From Eikenella corrodens (GTDB lineage Bacteria; Pseudomonadota; Gammaproteobacteria; Burkholderiales; Neisseriaceae): DNA of 64,000 nucleotides. Positions 1 through 6,831 of this stretch are shown here, in pieces. The DNA lies in assembly GCF_900187105.1 (NCBI RefSeq), contig NZ_LT906482.1, positions 1,798,001 to 1,862,000 of the forward strand. The letters run 5' to 3'. Made by a program: the position numbers and the translations under genes. The notes beneath the pieces are model-generated. The model ran no database searches. It was not told where the DNA came from and saw nothing but the letters and a program-made list of their open reading frames with translations. Position 1 is the first letter of the stretch. Each line of letters begins with the position of its first letter.

Positions 1-284
1 GAGGAGAATTTATCGGTGAATTTGAAGCTGGTGTTGCGTTCGCCCCAGGAGAAAGCGAAGCCGTTTTTATATTGAAAGCCGAATCCGGCCTGCACGGCAG
101 GTAGGAAGCCGGCCTCATGCAGCAACTCTATGCAATGCGGCAGTAGGCTCTCGCCGATAACGAAACGCGGAAAATGCTGCTTTTCCACCACACAAACATT
201 GAATCCCCGCTTGTTCAATAAAGCAGCCGCCACTGCCCCAGAGGGGCCGGCGCCGATGATAACGACGTCGTAATGCTGAATCAT
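1..284 (-). CDS. FAD-dependent oxidoreductase, halogenase/monooxygenase-like (N-terminal part)
   Basis: The gene runs off the left edge, so only the first 94 codons are visible. The protein starts with a Rossmann dinucleotide-binding motif (DVVIIGAGPSG, residues 6-16), followed by an E-K pair at the end of beta-2. Next comes a PRFVIGESLLP segment near residues 44-54. This GES-type motif is typical of flavin-dependent halogenase-like and geranylgeranyl-reductase-like enzymes. The start is the ATG at 284. The substrate cannot be told from the fragment. Related flavoproteins occur in aryl polyene and other lipid pathways, but that link is only a possibility here. Confidence 0.75.
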   Translation of the reverse strand, partial: MIQHYDVVIIGAGPSGAVAAALLNKRGFNVCVVEKQHFPRFVIGESLLPHCIELLHEAGFLPAVQAGFGFQYKNGFAFSWGERNTSFKFTDKFS

Positions 285-436
285 GTTTTCCCTTTAATTA
301 TTGGTTTCTGCTCAGCTGCAATTGGTTGGTTGTAAGTAGTGGCAAGATTATTTGTTTTCAGCCAATCAGCCATTGCCTTCCATTACATGGCAGCATGGGC
401 TTGAATGGTTTGAAAACTATTTATGATTATTAATAA

Positions 437-455
437 TTGGACAAAAATTGTCCAA
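437..455. promoter_or_regulatory. Perfect 8-bp inverted repeat, probable operator
   Basis: TTGGACAA-AAA-TTGTCCAA is a perfect palindrome with a 3-nt spacer, 153 bp upstream of the leftward oxidoreductase start. The flanks are AT-rich (TTATGATTATTAATAATTGG), so it could overlap a leftward promoter. The regulator is unknown. Confidence 0.45.
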
Positions 456-761
456 AACCAACCGCCGTGGGCAACACGGCACGACCTTTGCCTGTTTGAG
501 CAGTGTTGCCCGGTAAGCAATAGGCCTATAGGCTACCTGAAAGCAATTACTCTGCCAAGCTATATTTATTTTTAAATTAGCGGATTAACTTTATTCCTGC
601 CACAGCGTATGTTGGCATTAATGTGCTTTCGAGTCTTGTTAGCGGTTTACAGCCCGGCATCGGCAGCAAATTTGTCCGCTAACGCCCGCAGACAGCTTGC
701 TGGACAGGACGTACAATAATGCCCATTATCCATGGCTACTTGAAACACCAAGGACTCCACC
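456..761. other. Intergenic region before recB
   Basis: I see no gene here. There is a 9-bp inverted repeat GGGCAACAC (469-477) / GTGTTGCCC (503-511) without a T-run. One exact uptake sequence lies at 530-542 and a degenerate copy near 730. A weak 8-bp repeat, TTAGCGGA (577-584) / TCCGCTAA (675-682), could bound a small degraded element. Confidence 0.5.
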
Positions 762-3700
762 ATGCAGGATTTCCACGTTGCACAACTGCCGCTGCCGCCG
801 CAGGGCACCCACCTTGTCGAGGCTTCCGCCGGCACGGGCAAAACCTACAGCATTGCCGCGCTGTTCACCCGCCTGGTGGTGCTCGAAGGCTGGGCGCCGG
901 AAAACATACTGGTGGTTACCTTCACCGAAGCCGCCACCGCCGAGCTGAAAAACCGCCTGCGCGCCCGGCTGGGCGAAGTTTTGGCTGCCCTGCAGAGCGG
1001 GGAGACGCCGGCCGATGAGTTTCTACAACACCTGCTGGCCGAAGCCTTGGCCAAACAAGAGCGCAGCAAACTCATCCTGCAGCTGCAGGCCGCCCTGTCC
1101 GGCTTCGATACCGCCGCTATCTACACCATCCACGGCTTCTGCCTGCGCGTGCTGGGCGACTACGCCTTCTTGTGCGGCGTGCCCTTCGAGCTGGAAACCG
1201 GCCCCGTCGACACCGCCGCCCGCCTGGTGGCCGCACAGGATTTCTGGCGCGAACACGTGGCCGACCACCCGCAAAACGCGCGCATCGCCGCCCGCTTCGG
1301 CATCACCCCCGCCTCCGTGCTAGCCGAATTTTCAGGTAGCCTCAAACGCGCCTTTTTGGACTACAGGCTACCTGAAAACCGCCTGACGCAAATACAGAAA
1401 GGCCTCCATGCCGCTTGGCAGAAGCTGCAACGGAATGTGGAGGAAATCGAAGCCGTGTACCGCCGCATCAAGCCGCAGCTTCACGGCGGCACATTCAATG
1501 CCTCCATCGACACCCTGTTTACCGAGCTCCGGCAAGCCGCACAAGAAGGTTTGGAACAACCCGTGCTTTCCAAGCCGGACAGGCTGCTGTGTTTTGAAGA
1601 AAACGCCCTGCGCAACAGAATCCGGAAAAACCAGCATATTGAAGAAGCCGACATCGCCGCACTGCAACCCTTGGCCGTGTTTGGCCGCCGCCTGGCCGAA
1701 ATCGACGATGCCGAGCAGGAAGCCGCCATCCGCCTCAAGCTCGAATGTTTAGGCTACCTGAAAACCCGTTTGGCCGAAGACAAACGCCGCAGCTCGCGCC
1801 GCGACTATGATGATTTGCTGCTCGACGTGCATGCTGCCCTGTCCAACCCCGAACATCCCGAGCAAGCCGAAGCGCTTGCCCAAGCCCTGGCTGCCAAATG
1901 GCGCGTGGCGCTCATCGACGAATTCCAAGACACCGACCCGCTGCAATACGCCATTTTCCACACCGCCTTTATCCGCCAAGGCGTGCCTGTATTTTTGGTG
2001 GGCGACCCCAAACAGGCCATCTACGGCTTTCGCGGTGCCGACATCCATGCCTACCTCGCCGCTGCCGCCGATACCGCCCCCGAGCAAAGCTATACCCTGC
2101 ACACCAACTACCGCAGCCACCGCGATTTGGTAAACGGCATCGGCCATCTGTTTGCCGCCCGCAGCCGCCCTTTCGTGCTGCCGCAGATTGCCTACCCCGC
2201 CGTGCAGGCCGCCCGCGCCGAGAGCCTGCTCAGCCCTGCGCCCGAAGCCGCCGTGGCCGTGCGCTGGATCAATCCATCTGCCGAAGATGGCAAACTGCCG
2301 AATAAAGATTTCTTGCGCGAACTTTCTGCTAACTATTGTGCCCGCGAAATTGCTGCAAGATTAAACCAAGCTTTTTCAGGTAGTCTCATGATTGAGGGTA
2401 AAGATAGTAAAAAAAACAAACCGTTACATCCCGGCCAAATTGCTGTGTTGGTACGTAAACACGAAGAAGGAGAAATGGTCGCGCGCGCGCTCAAACGTCG
2501 GGGCGTGCGCAGCGTATTGCTACAACAGCAATCGGTGTTCGACACGCCCGAAGCCGAAGCCCTGCACGCCCTGTTGCTGTTTTGGCTGGCCCCGCAGCAA
2601 ACCGAATACCTGCGTTTCGTGCTTGGTGGCATTTTCTATGGCTACACCGCGCAAGACCTGGCCGAATTGAACGGCAACGAAAACCGCCTGGCCGAGTGGA
2701 TAACCCTGGCCGAAACCGCCGCTGAAGCCTGGCAGCAGCACGGCATCTACACCGCGCTCACCCGCTTTGCCCGCCAAAGCGGCCTCGAGCAGCATCTTCT
2801 GCACACCCGCAACGAACGCAGTTTCACCAACTTCCGGCAGCTGGCCGAAATCTTGGCGCTGGCCGCTGCTGAATGTGCCAGCCCAGTCGCATTGGCGCAA
2901 TGGTTGGAAATGCGGCTGAAAAGTAGCAAGAAAAACAAGAAAAGCAAAGAAAATAAAAATGATAGGGAGGATAAGGGAAATAAAGAATACCAGCTGCGGC
3001 TGGAAAGCGATGAAGACTTGGTGAAAATCGTTACCATGCACGCCGCCAAAGGGCTGGAGTACCCGCTGGTGTTTTGTCCTTTCGTGTGGGATACCAGCGA
3101 CAAATTGGTGCAAGATTGGAACATCATCAGCCAAAGCAACGGCCGCAACCTGTTGTTGGCGAAAGCCCAGCTGGACGAAGAAGACGAGCGGCAGCTGTTT
3201 GCAGAAGACCTCGGCGAACGCCTGCGCCTGCTGTATGTCGCGCTCACCCGCGCCCGCGAGCAGCTCGTGCTCTACGCCGCCCCCTGCAGCAACACCCCGG
3301 AAAACACCTTCGCCTATCTCTTGGCCGAAATAGGCGAAGATGACTGCCAAGCCATCCGTGATGATTGGCGCGGCCTGAAAGGCCAAGCCCTGACCGAAGC
3401 CCTGCGACAGGCTTGGCTTAAGCGCATCCAAAGTGCCGCGCCCGGCCAGTTGCAATGGTTGGAAGGCGAGCCGCCCGAAGCCAATTACCGCGCCCGCAAC
3501 GAACAGCAGGGCAGTTACCGCGCCCTTGTGCTGCCCGAGCGGCCGCTGCAATTTATCCGCCACACTAGCTTTACCGGCCTGAGCCGCCAAACCCTGACCG
3601 CCGAAGAGTGGCTACCTGAAAACCTGTTGGCCGATGAAAACCCCGCTGCCGAAACAGAGAGGCTACCTGAAAACGAGCGCAGCGAGTTTCTGCGAAGCAA

Positions 3701-4487
3701 AAATGTAAGCGACGAGTTGCGGGCCAACGGCCAAAATGTAGTTCAGCCAAACGGGCAGGGCAACTTGTGGTTAAATGAGGCCGAAACTGCCTTACTAGCT
3801 TTCCCTGCTGGTACCCAGCCCGGTATCTGCCTGCACAGCATTTTGGAACAAACCGATTTTGTCCACCTCGCTGCCGAACAAGCGGCATCCTATGCCGATA
3901 TCTTGGACAAACACGGCTTCGAGGCTGAAGCATGGTTACCGGCGGTGTTGGAAATGGTAGAGGCCGTGCGCCGTGTGCCGTTGGCAGAGAATATGCAGTT
4001 GGCCGATATTCCCGCCGATAGCCGCGTGGCGGAAATGGGCTTCGTGCTGCACCTGCACGATTTCGGTTTGAAACGTCTGCGCCGCTGGTTTGCCCGCTCC
4101 GACATCGGGCTACCTGAAAACGCCGCCGCCCACCTGCCGCAGCTGGATTTCCACGCTGTAACTGGTTTCCTCAACGGCTTCATCGACCTGATTGCCGCAG
4201 GCAAAAACGGCAGGGTATGCGTTATCGACTATAAATCCAATCACTTGGGCAGCCGTTTGGCCGATTACGGCCGAGCCGCCATGAGCGCGGCGGTGAGCGA
4301 ACACCATTATTACCTGCAAGCGCTGATTTACGCCGTAGCCACCGCACGCTACCTGAAACAACGCCGAGCCCTGCCCGAATACATCCATGTGCGTTACCTG
4401 TTTGTGCGCGGCTTAAATCCGCATGGCCAGGAGGGCTTGTGGTGCTGGGACATCCCCGTTTCCGCTCTGCAGGAATGGCTTGAATAG
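762..4487 (+). CDS. recB: RecBCD exonuclease V, beta subunit
   Basis: RecB is the 3'-5' helicase and nuclease subunit of RecBCD, which resects double-strand breaks and loads RecA in the cytoplasm. The 1241-aa protein has the Walker A motif (SAGTGKT, residues 22-28), the UvrD-type DEFQDTD motif, a VTMHAAKGLEYP motif and the C-terminal nuclease motif with Asp1156 and Lys1158 in IDYKSN. It is slightly longer than E. coli RecB, partly because of a Lys/Asn/Glu-rich insertion encoded at about 2920-2990. Four exact uptake sequences lie in frame (1330-1342, 1365-1377, 1751-1763, 3660-3672) and about four near copies are present. The start ATG has only a weak ribosome site. recC and recD are not in this window. 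Confidence 0.95.
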   Translation: MQDFHVAQLPLPPQGTHLVEASAGTGKTYSIAALFTRLVVLEGWAPENILVVTFTEAATAELKNRLRARLGEVLAALQSGETPADEFLQHLLAEALAKQERSKLILQLQAALSGFDTAAIYTIHGFCLRVLGDYAFLCGVPFELETGPVDTAARLVAAQDFWREHVADHPQNARIAARFGITPASVLAEFSGSLKRAFLDYRLPENRLTQIQKGLHAAWQKLQRNVEEIEAVYRRIKPQLHGGTFNASIDTLFTELRQAAQEGLEQPVLSKPDRLLCFEENALRNRIRKNQHIEEADIAALQPLAVFGRRLAEIDDAEQEAAIRLKLECLGYLKTRLAEDKRRSSRRDYDDLLLDVHAALSNPEHPEQAEALAQALAAKWRVALIDEFQDTDPLQYAIFHTAFIRQGVPVFLVGDPKQAIYGFRGADIHAYLAAAADTAPEQSYTLHTNYRSHRDLVNGIGHLFAARSRPFVLPQIAYPAVQAARAESLLSPAPEAAVAVRWINPSAEDGKLPNKDFLRELSANYCAREIAARLNQAFSGSLMIEGKDSKKNKPLHPGQIAVLVRKHEEGEMVARALKRRGVRSVLLQQQSVFDTPEAEALHALLLFWLAPQQTEYLRFVLGGIFYGYTAQDLAELNGNENRLAEWITLAETAAEAWQQHGIYTALTRFARQSGLEQHLLHTRNERSFTNFRQLAEILALAAAECASPVALAQWLEMRLKSSKKNKKSKENKNDREDKGNKEYQLRLESDEDLVKIVTMHAAKGLEYPLVFCPFVWDTSDKLVQDWNIISQSNGRNLLLAKAQLDEEDERQLFAEDLGERLRLLYVALTRAREQLVLYAAPCSNTPENTFAYLLAEIGEDDCQAIRDDWRGLKGQALTEALRQAWLKRIQSAAPGQLQWLEGEPPEANYRARNEQQGSYRALVLPERPLQFIRHTSFTGLSRQTLTAEEWLPENLLADENPAAETERLPENERSEFLRSKNVSDELRANGQNVVQPNGQGNLWLNEAETALLAFPAGTQPGICLHSILEQTDFVHLAAEQAASYADILDKHGFEAEAWLPAVLEMVEAVRRVPLAENMQLADIPADSRVAEMGFVLHLHDFGLKRLRRWFARSDIGLPENAAAHLPQLDFHAVTGFLNGFIDLIAAGKNGRVCVIDYKSNHLGSRLADYGRAAMSAAVSEHHYYLQALIYAVATARYLKQRRALPEYIHVRYLFVRGLNPHGQEGLWCWDIPVSALQEWLE

Positions 4488-4569
4488 CTGCAGTCGTGCC
4501 GGCAGGACAAGGAGTGGCAGAAAAATCAGCATAAATAACAATCCTTAGCCAAGTTTTCCAGAATGGATA

Positions 4570-4597
4570 TTGACTATTTGGCAAATCTGCCTATAAT
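4570..4597 (+). promoter_or_regulatory. Sigma70 promoter of the tRNA cluster
   Basis: A -35 box TTGACT (4570-4575) and a perfect -10 box TATAAT (4592-4597) are separated by 16 bp. Transcription would start near 4604, about 35 nt before the first tRNA-Gly. No other strong promoter is seen inside the cluster. Confidence 0.75.
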
Positions 4598-4638
4598 ATG
4601 CCCCTTTCGTAAGTACGGCGCAGCCGGAAAACACCCAA

Positions 4639-4714
4639 GCGGGAATAGCTCAGTTGGTAGAGCGCAACCTTGCCAAGGTTGAGGTCGCGAGTTCGAGACT
4701 CGTTTCCCGCTCCA
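4639..4714 (+). tRNA. tRNA-Gly (GCC), copy 1
   Basis: A 76-nt cloverleaf with acceptor GCGGGAA/TTCCCGC, anticodon loop TTGCCAA (anticodon GCC), T-loop TTCGAGA and an encoded CCA end. It is the first of three identical copies in tandem. Confidence 0.97.
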
Positions 4715-4737
4715 AGTTTCAATCATCCGAATCCCAA

Positions 4738-4813
4738 GCGGGAATAGCTCAGTTGGTAGAGCGCAACCTTGCCAAGGTTGAGGTCGCGAGTTCGAGACTC
4801 GTTTCCCGCTCCA
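4738..4813 (+). tRNA. tRNA-Gly (GCC), copy 2
   Basis: Identical in sequence to the copy at 4639, with anticodon GCC and encoded CCA. It is separated from copy 1 by 23 nt. Confidence 0.97.
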
Positions 4814-4840
4814 CTATCCACTTATTGATTCGGGTGCTAC

Positions 4841-4916
4841 GCGGGAATAGCTCAGTTGGTAGAGCGCAACCTTGCCAAGGTTGAGGTCGCGAGTTCGAGA
4901 CTCGTTTCCCGCTCCA
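4841..4916 (+). tRNA. tRNA-Gly (GCC), copy 3
   Basis: Third identical copy, with anticodon GCC and encoded CCA. The short spacers between the copies differ, so the tandem array is not a fresh duplication. Confidence 0.97.
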
Positions 4917-4959
4917 AGTTTTAGCAATTTGGCCGATACAGTCGGCCAAAAGCTAATTT

Positions 4960-5033
4960 GGCGGGATAGCAAAGTGGTTATGCAGCGGCCTGCAAAGCCG
5001 TGTACGCCGGTTCGATTCCGACTCCCGCCTCCA
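4960..5033 (+). tRNA. tRNA-Cys (GCA)
   Basis: A 74-nt tRNA with acceptor GGCGGGA/TCCCGCC, anticodon stem GCGGC/GCCGT, loop CTGCAAA (anticodon GCA) and T-loop TTCGATT. CCA is encoded. Confidence 0.96.
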
Positions 5034-5113
5034 AAATACCAAAGTGAATGTAAGCCGCAGGCAGCAAATAGCCATCGCGGTATTGGTTAGATCAACCATA
5101 CATCAATCAGCAC

Positions 5114-5191
5114 GGCGGGGTGGCAGAGTGTTTATGCTGCGTGGGGTGCAACCCTCGCATAGGCCGGTTAAAATCCGCGCCCCCGCCTCCA
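5114..5191 (+). tRNA. Aberrant tRNA-Cys-like gene, possibly a pseudo-tRNA
   Basis: A 78-nt sequence between tRNA-Cys and tRNA-Leu resembles tRNA-Cys. It has a perfect 7-bp acceptor (GGCGGGG/CCCCGCC), a 3-bp D stem (GCA/TGC) and an encoded TCCA end. The anticodon arm is abnormal: GCGTGGG and CCCTCGC form a 7-bp stem with one T-T mismatch around a 6-nt loop GTGCAA that still shows GCA. The T-loop is TTAAAAT instead of TTCGANT, so the conserved C56 is lost, and the T-stem needs a bulged C at 5178. It is either a decayed copy or a non-canonical tRNA. Confidence 0.6.
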
Positions 5192-5219
5192 ATCATCCAG
5201 GCTGACAAACCACAGCCCG

Positions 5220-5310
5220 GCCCGAGTGGTGGAATTGGTAGACACAACGGACTTAAAATCCGTCGCTCCTTAATACGAGCGTACCGGTTCGATTCCGGTC
5301 TCGGGCACCA
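5220..5310 (+). tRNA. tRNA-Leu (UAA)
   Basis: A 91-nt class II tRNA with acceptor GCCCGAG/CTCGGGC, anticodon loop CTTAAAA (anticodon TAA), a long variable arm (CGCTCCTTAATACGAGCG), T-loop TTCGATT and encoded ACCA. It is the last tRNA of the cluster and the likely integration target of the neighbouring prophage. Confidence 0.97.
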
Positions 5311-5334
5311 CAAAACAGCTTGTTTCCAAATACA

Positions 5335-5362
5335 AAAACCCGCTCTGCTTTGAGCGGGTTTT
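5335..5362 (+). terminator. Intrinsic terminator of the tRNA cluster
   Basis: A 7-bp stem CCCGCTC (5339-5345) / GAGCGGG (5352-5358) is flanked by AAAA and TTTT, so it could act in both directions. It lies 25 nt after tRNA-Leu. Confidence 0.85.
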
Positions 5363-5383
5363 GCTGTATTTTCGGCCTTGGTT

Positions 5384-5415
5384 TTGTTCTACATTTTATG
5401 GCTTGTTCTACATTT
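5384..5415. repeat. 13-bp direct repeat beside the integrase
   Basis: TTGTTCTACATTT occurs at 5384-5396 and again at 5403-5415, a 19-bp offset. Short direct repeats between an attachment site and int are often arm-type integrase binding sites, which is the proposed role here. Confidence 0.4.
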
Positions 5416-5432
5416 CTGCATTTTGCCGCATG

Positions 5433-5460
5433 AAAAAAGCACGGTTTCCCGTGCGTTTTT
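5433..5460 (-). terminator. Terminator of the integrase / leftward prophage operon
   Basis: A GCACGG/CCGTGC hairpin with a TTTC loop is flanked by A6 on the left and T6 on the right. It directly abuts the integrase stop codon. Confidence 0.75.
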
Positions 5461-6528
5461 TCAGGTAGCCTGACGGTTTTTATTTAACTTGACGGCCGGC
5501 TCGGAGAGGTGGCCTTTTCGGTTGCGGATGTAGCGCTTGGTCATGTTTTGAGTAGTGTGGCCGAGCAGCACGCGGGCGGCTTCGATGCCGACGGCATCGT
5601 CGGTGTCGGTGGCTGCCTTGGCGCGGAGGTCGCGGAACTGGAAGGCTGCCTTTTCGATTCCAGCTTTTTCGCGGGCCCTATCCATTGCGCCGCGCAGCAT
5701 GGCATAGGTCATCGGCTGGCCGCGATGGCGCTGGCGGCCGAGCGAGACAAATAAGTAATCGTGTTTCTGCTCGCCCCTCTCCCGCAAAATCAAGTCCAGC
5801 ACCTCTGCCAACTCGCCGGTGAGTTTGATGCGGACTTTGGTTTGCACCTTGTTTTGCTCAATCCACAGCTCCCCATCTTTAATATCTGTGGTGCGTATTT
5901 TCAGGCAATCGGCCACACGCTGGCCGATAAAATATGCAACCAGCATCAACAGTTGCAGATGCCGCTCGGCGCACTCGTACAGCCTCCAATATTGCTCATC
6001 CGTGATGTACACATGGCGACCGGTCTCTTGGTATTTATTCACGCCACGGCATGGGTTTTCATTGTTGGTGTAGCCCCATTTCCGCGCCCAATTAAAGATA
6101 ACGCTAAACAGCGCGATTTCGCGATTGGCACGGATTTTGGCCGCCTGCCGCCATTCCAAATATTCGTAGATGTCCACACTCAAAATTTGGTTAATCGGCG
6201 CGGGGTTATCGCCGTCAAAATACTCGTACAAAAATTTGAGCTGATACAGGTAATCCGACTGCGTCCTGGGTGACAACGTTGGCAGTACAGTGCGCACATA
6301 ACGCTCGGCTACCACCCGGAAAGTGGCCTCGCGCTCAATACGGGCGGTCAGCTCTTGGCTGTATTCCTGCTCGTAGTCGGCATACTTGCGCAAGGCTTCG
6401 AAAAAGTCCGATCCGAGTGGCAGCCACTTGCGTGGCTTGGCGCAGGTGTCATAGTAAAAATACACCTTGCCGCTACTGGTTTTCTTTTGCCGCATTCTCA
6501 TGGGCAGATTTCTTATTGCCTGTTTCAT
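5461..6528 (-). CDS. Phage tyrosine recombinase (integrase)
   Basis: This 355-aa enzyme would integrate and excise the prophage by site-specific recombination. Catalytic residues are visible: Arg204 (IGQRVADCL), Arg302 in the RDLRAKAAT box, His324 in LLGHTTQ and the nucleophile Tyr333. An N-terminal SAM-like core-binding region covers about residues 65-160. The RDLR form of box II, rather than HxLR, is usual for this phage integrase group. It lies 150 bp from tRNA-Leu, as expected for integration next to a tRNA. Its stop codon is the TGA inside an uptake sequence (end Gln-Ala-Thr-stop). Confidence 0.93.
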   Translation of the reverse strand: MKQAIRNLPMRMRQKKTSSGKVYFYYDTCAKPRKWLPLGSDFFEALRKYADYEQEYSQELTARIEREATFRVVAERYVRTVLPTLSPRTQSDYLYQLKFLYEYFDGDNPAPINQILSVDIYEYLEWRQAAKIRANREIALFSVIFNWARKWGYTNNENPCRGVNKYQETGRHVYITDEQYWRLYECAERHLQLLMLVAYFIGQRVADCLKIRTTDIKDGELWIEQNKVQTKVRIKLTGELAEVLDLILRERGEQKHDYLFVSLGRQRHRGQPMTYAMLRGAMDRAREKAGIEKAAFQFRDLRAKAATDTDDAVGIEAARVLLGHTTQNMTKRYIRNRKGHLSEPAVKLNKNRQAT

Positions 6529-6534
6529 AATGGT

Positions 6535-6750
6535 TTAATTTGGTTTTGCTTTGCTACTCTGCCATCTTCGGCGCGGGCTGGCAGCTTGCTCCGGCCTGCC
6601 CTCGAGCACGGCGCGCACGACAATGGGGCGGCCGGTTGGATTGATAATAAATGGGATGCCCATTTGGCGCAGTACGTCGCATTGCTTCCCGTAGCGCTTG
6701 TAGGCGGTGAGGCTGGCAACCTCATCCCTAGTTAAAAACATTTCGCTCAT
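6535..6750 (-). CDS. DUF4224-like small regulator beside int
   Basis: This 71-aa protein starts just after GGAGAAAATTAAG and ends 6 bp before int begins. The core (MFLTRDEVASLTAYKRYGKQ, then a GIPF segment) fits the DUF4224 family, which is commonly found next to phage integrases. A role as excisionase or regulator is inferred from that position. A second ATG three codons downstream is possible. Confidence 0.65.
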   Translation of the reverse strand: MSEMFLTRDEVASLTAYKRYGKQCDVLRQMGIPFIINPTGRPIVVRAVLEGRPEQAASPRRRWQSSKAKPN

Positions 6751-6831
6751 CTTAATTTTCTCCGGTGGCCGCCGTACCCAAGGGCGCGGCGGCTAAATCA
6801 TGGTTTTCAGGTAGCCTGAAACCAGCCACAA

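Noticed and set aside
2520-3590. 356-codon leftward open frame inside recB
   Set aside because: It is the antisense of recB, which has all catalytic motifs; the predicted peptide is low in information and has no ribosome site.
5311-5460. Second copy of the tRNA-Leu 3' end as attR at 19440-19740
   Set aside because: I found no match of useful length, so no att pair is claimed.
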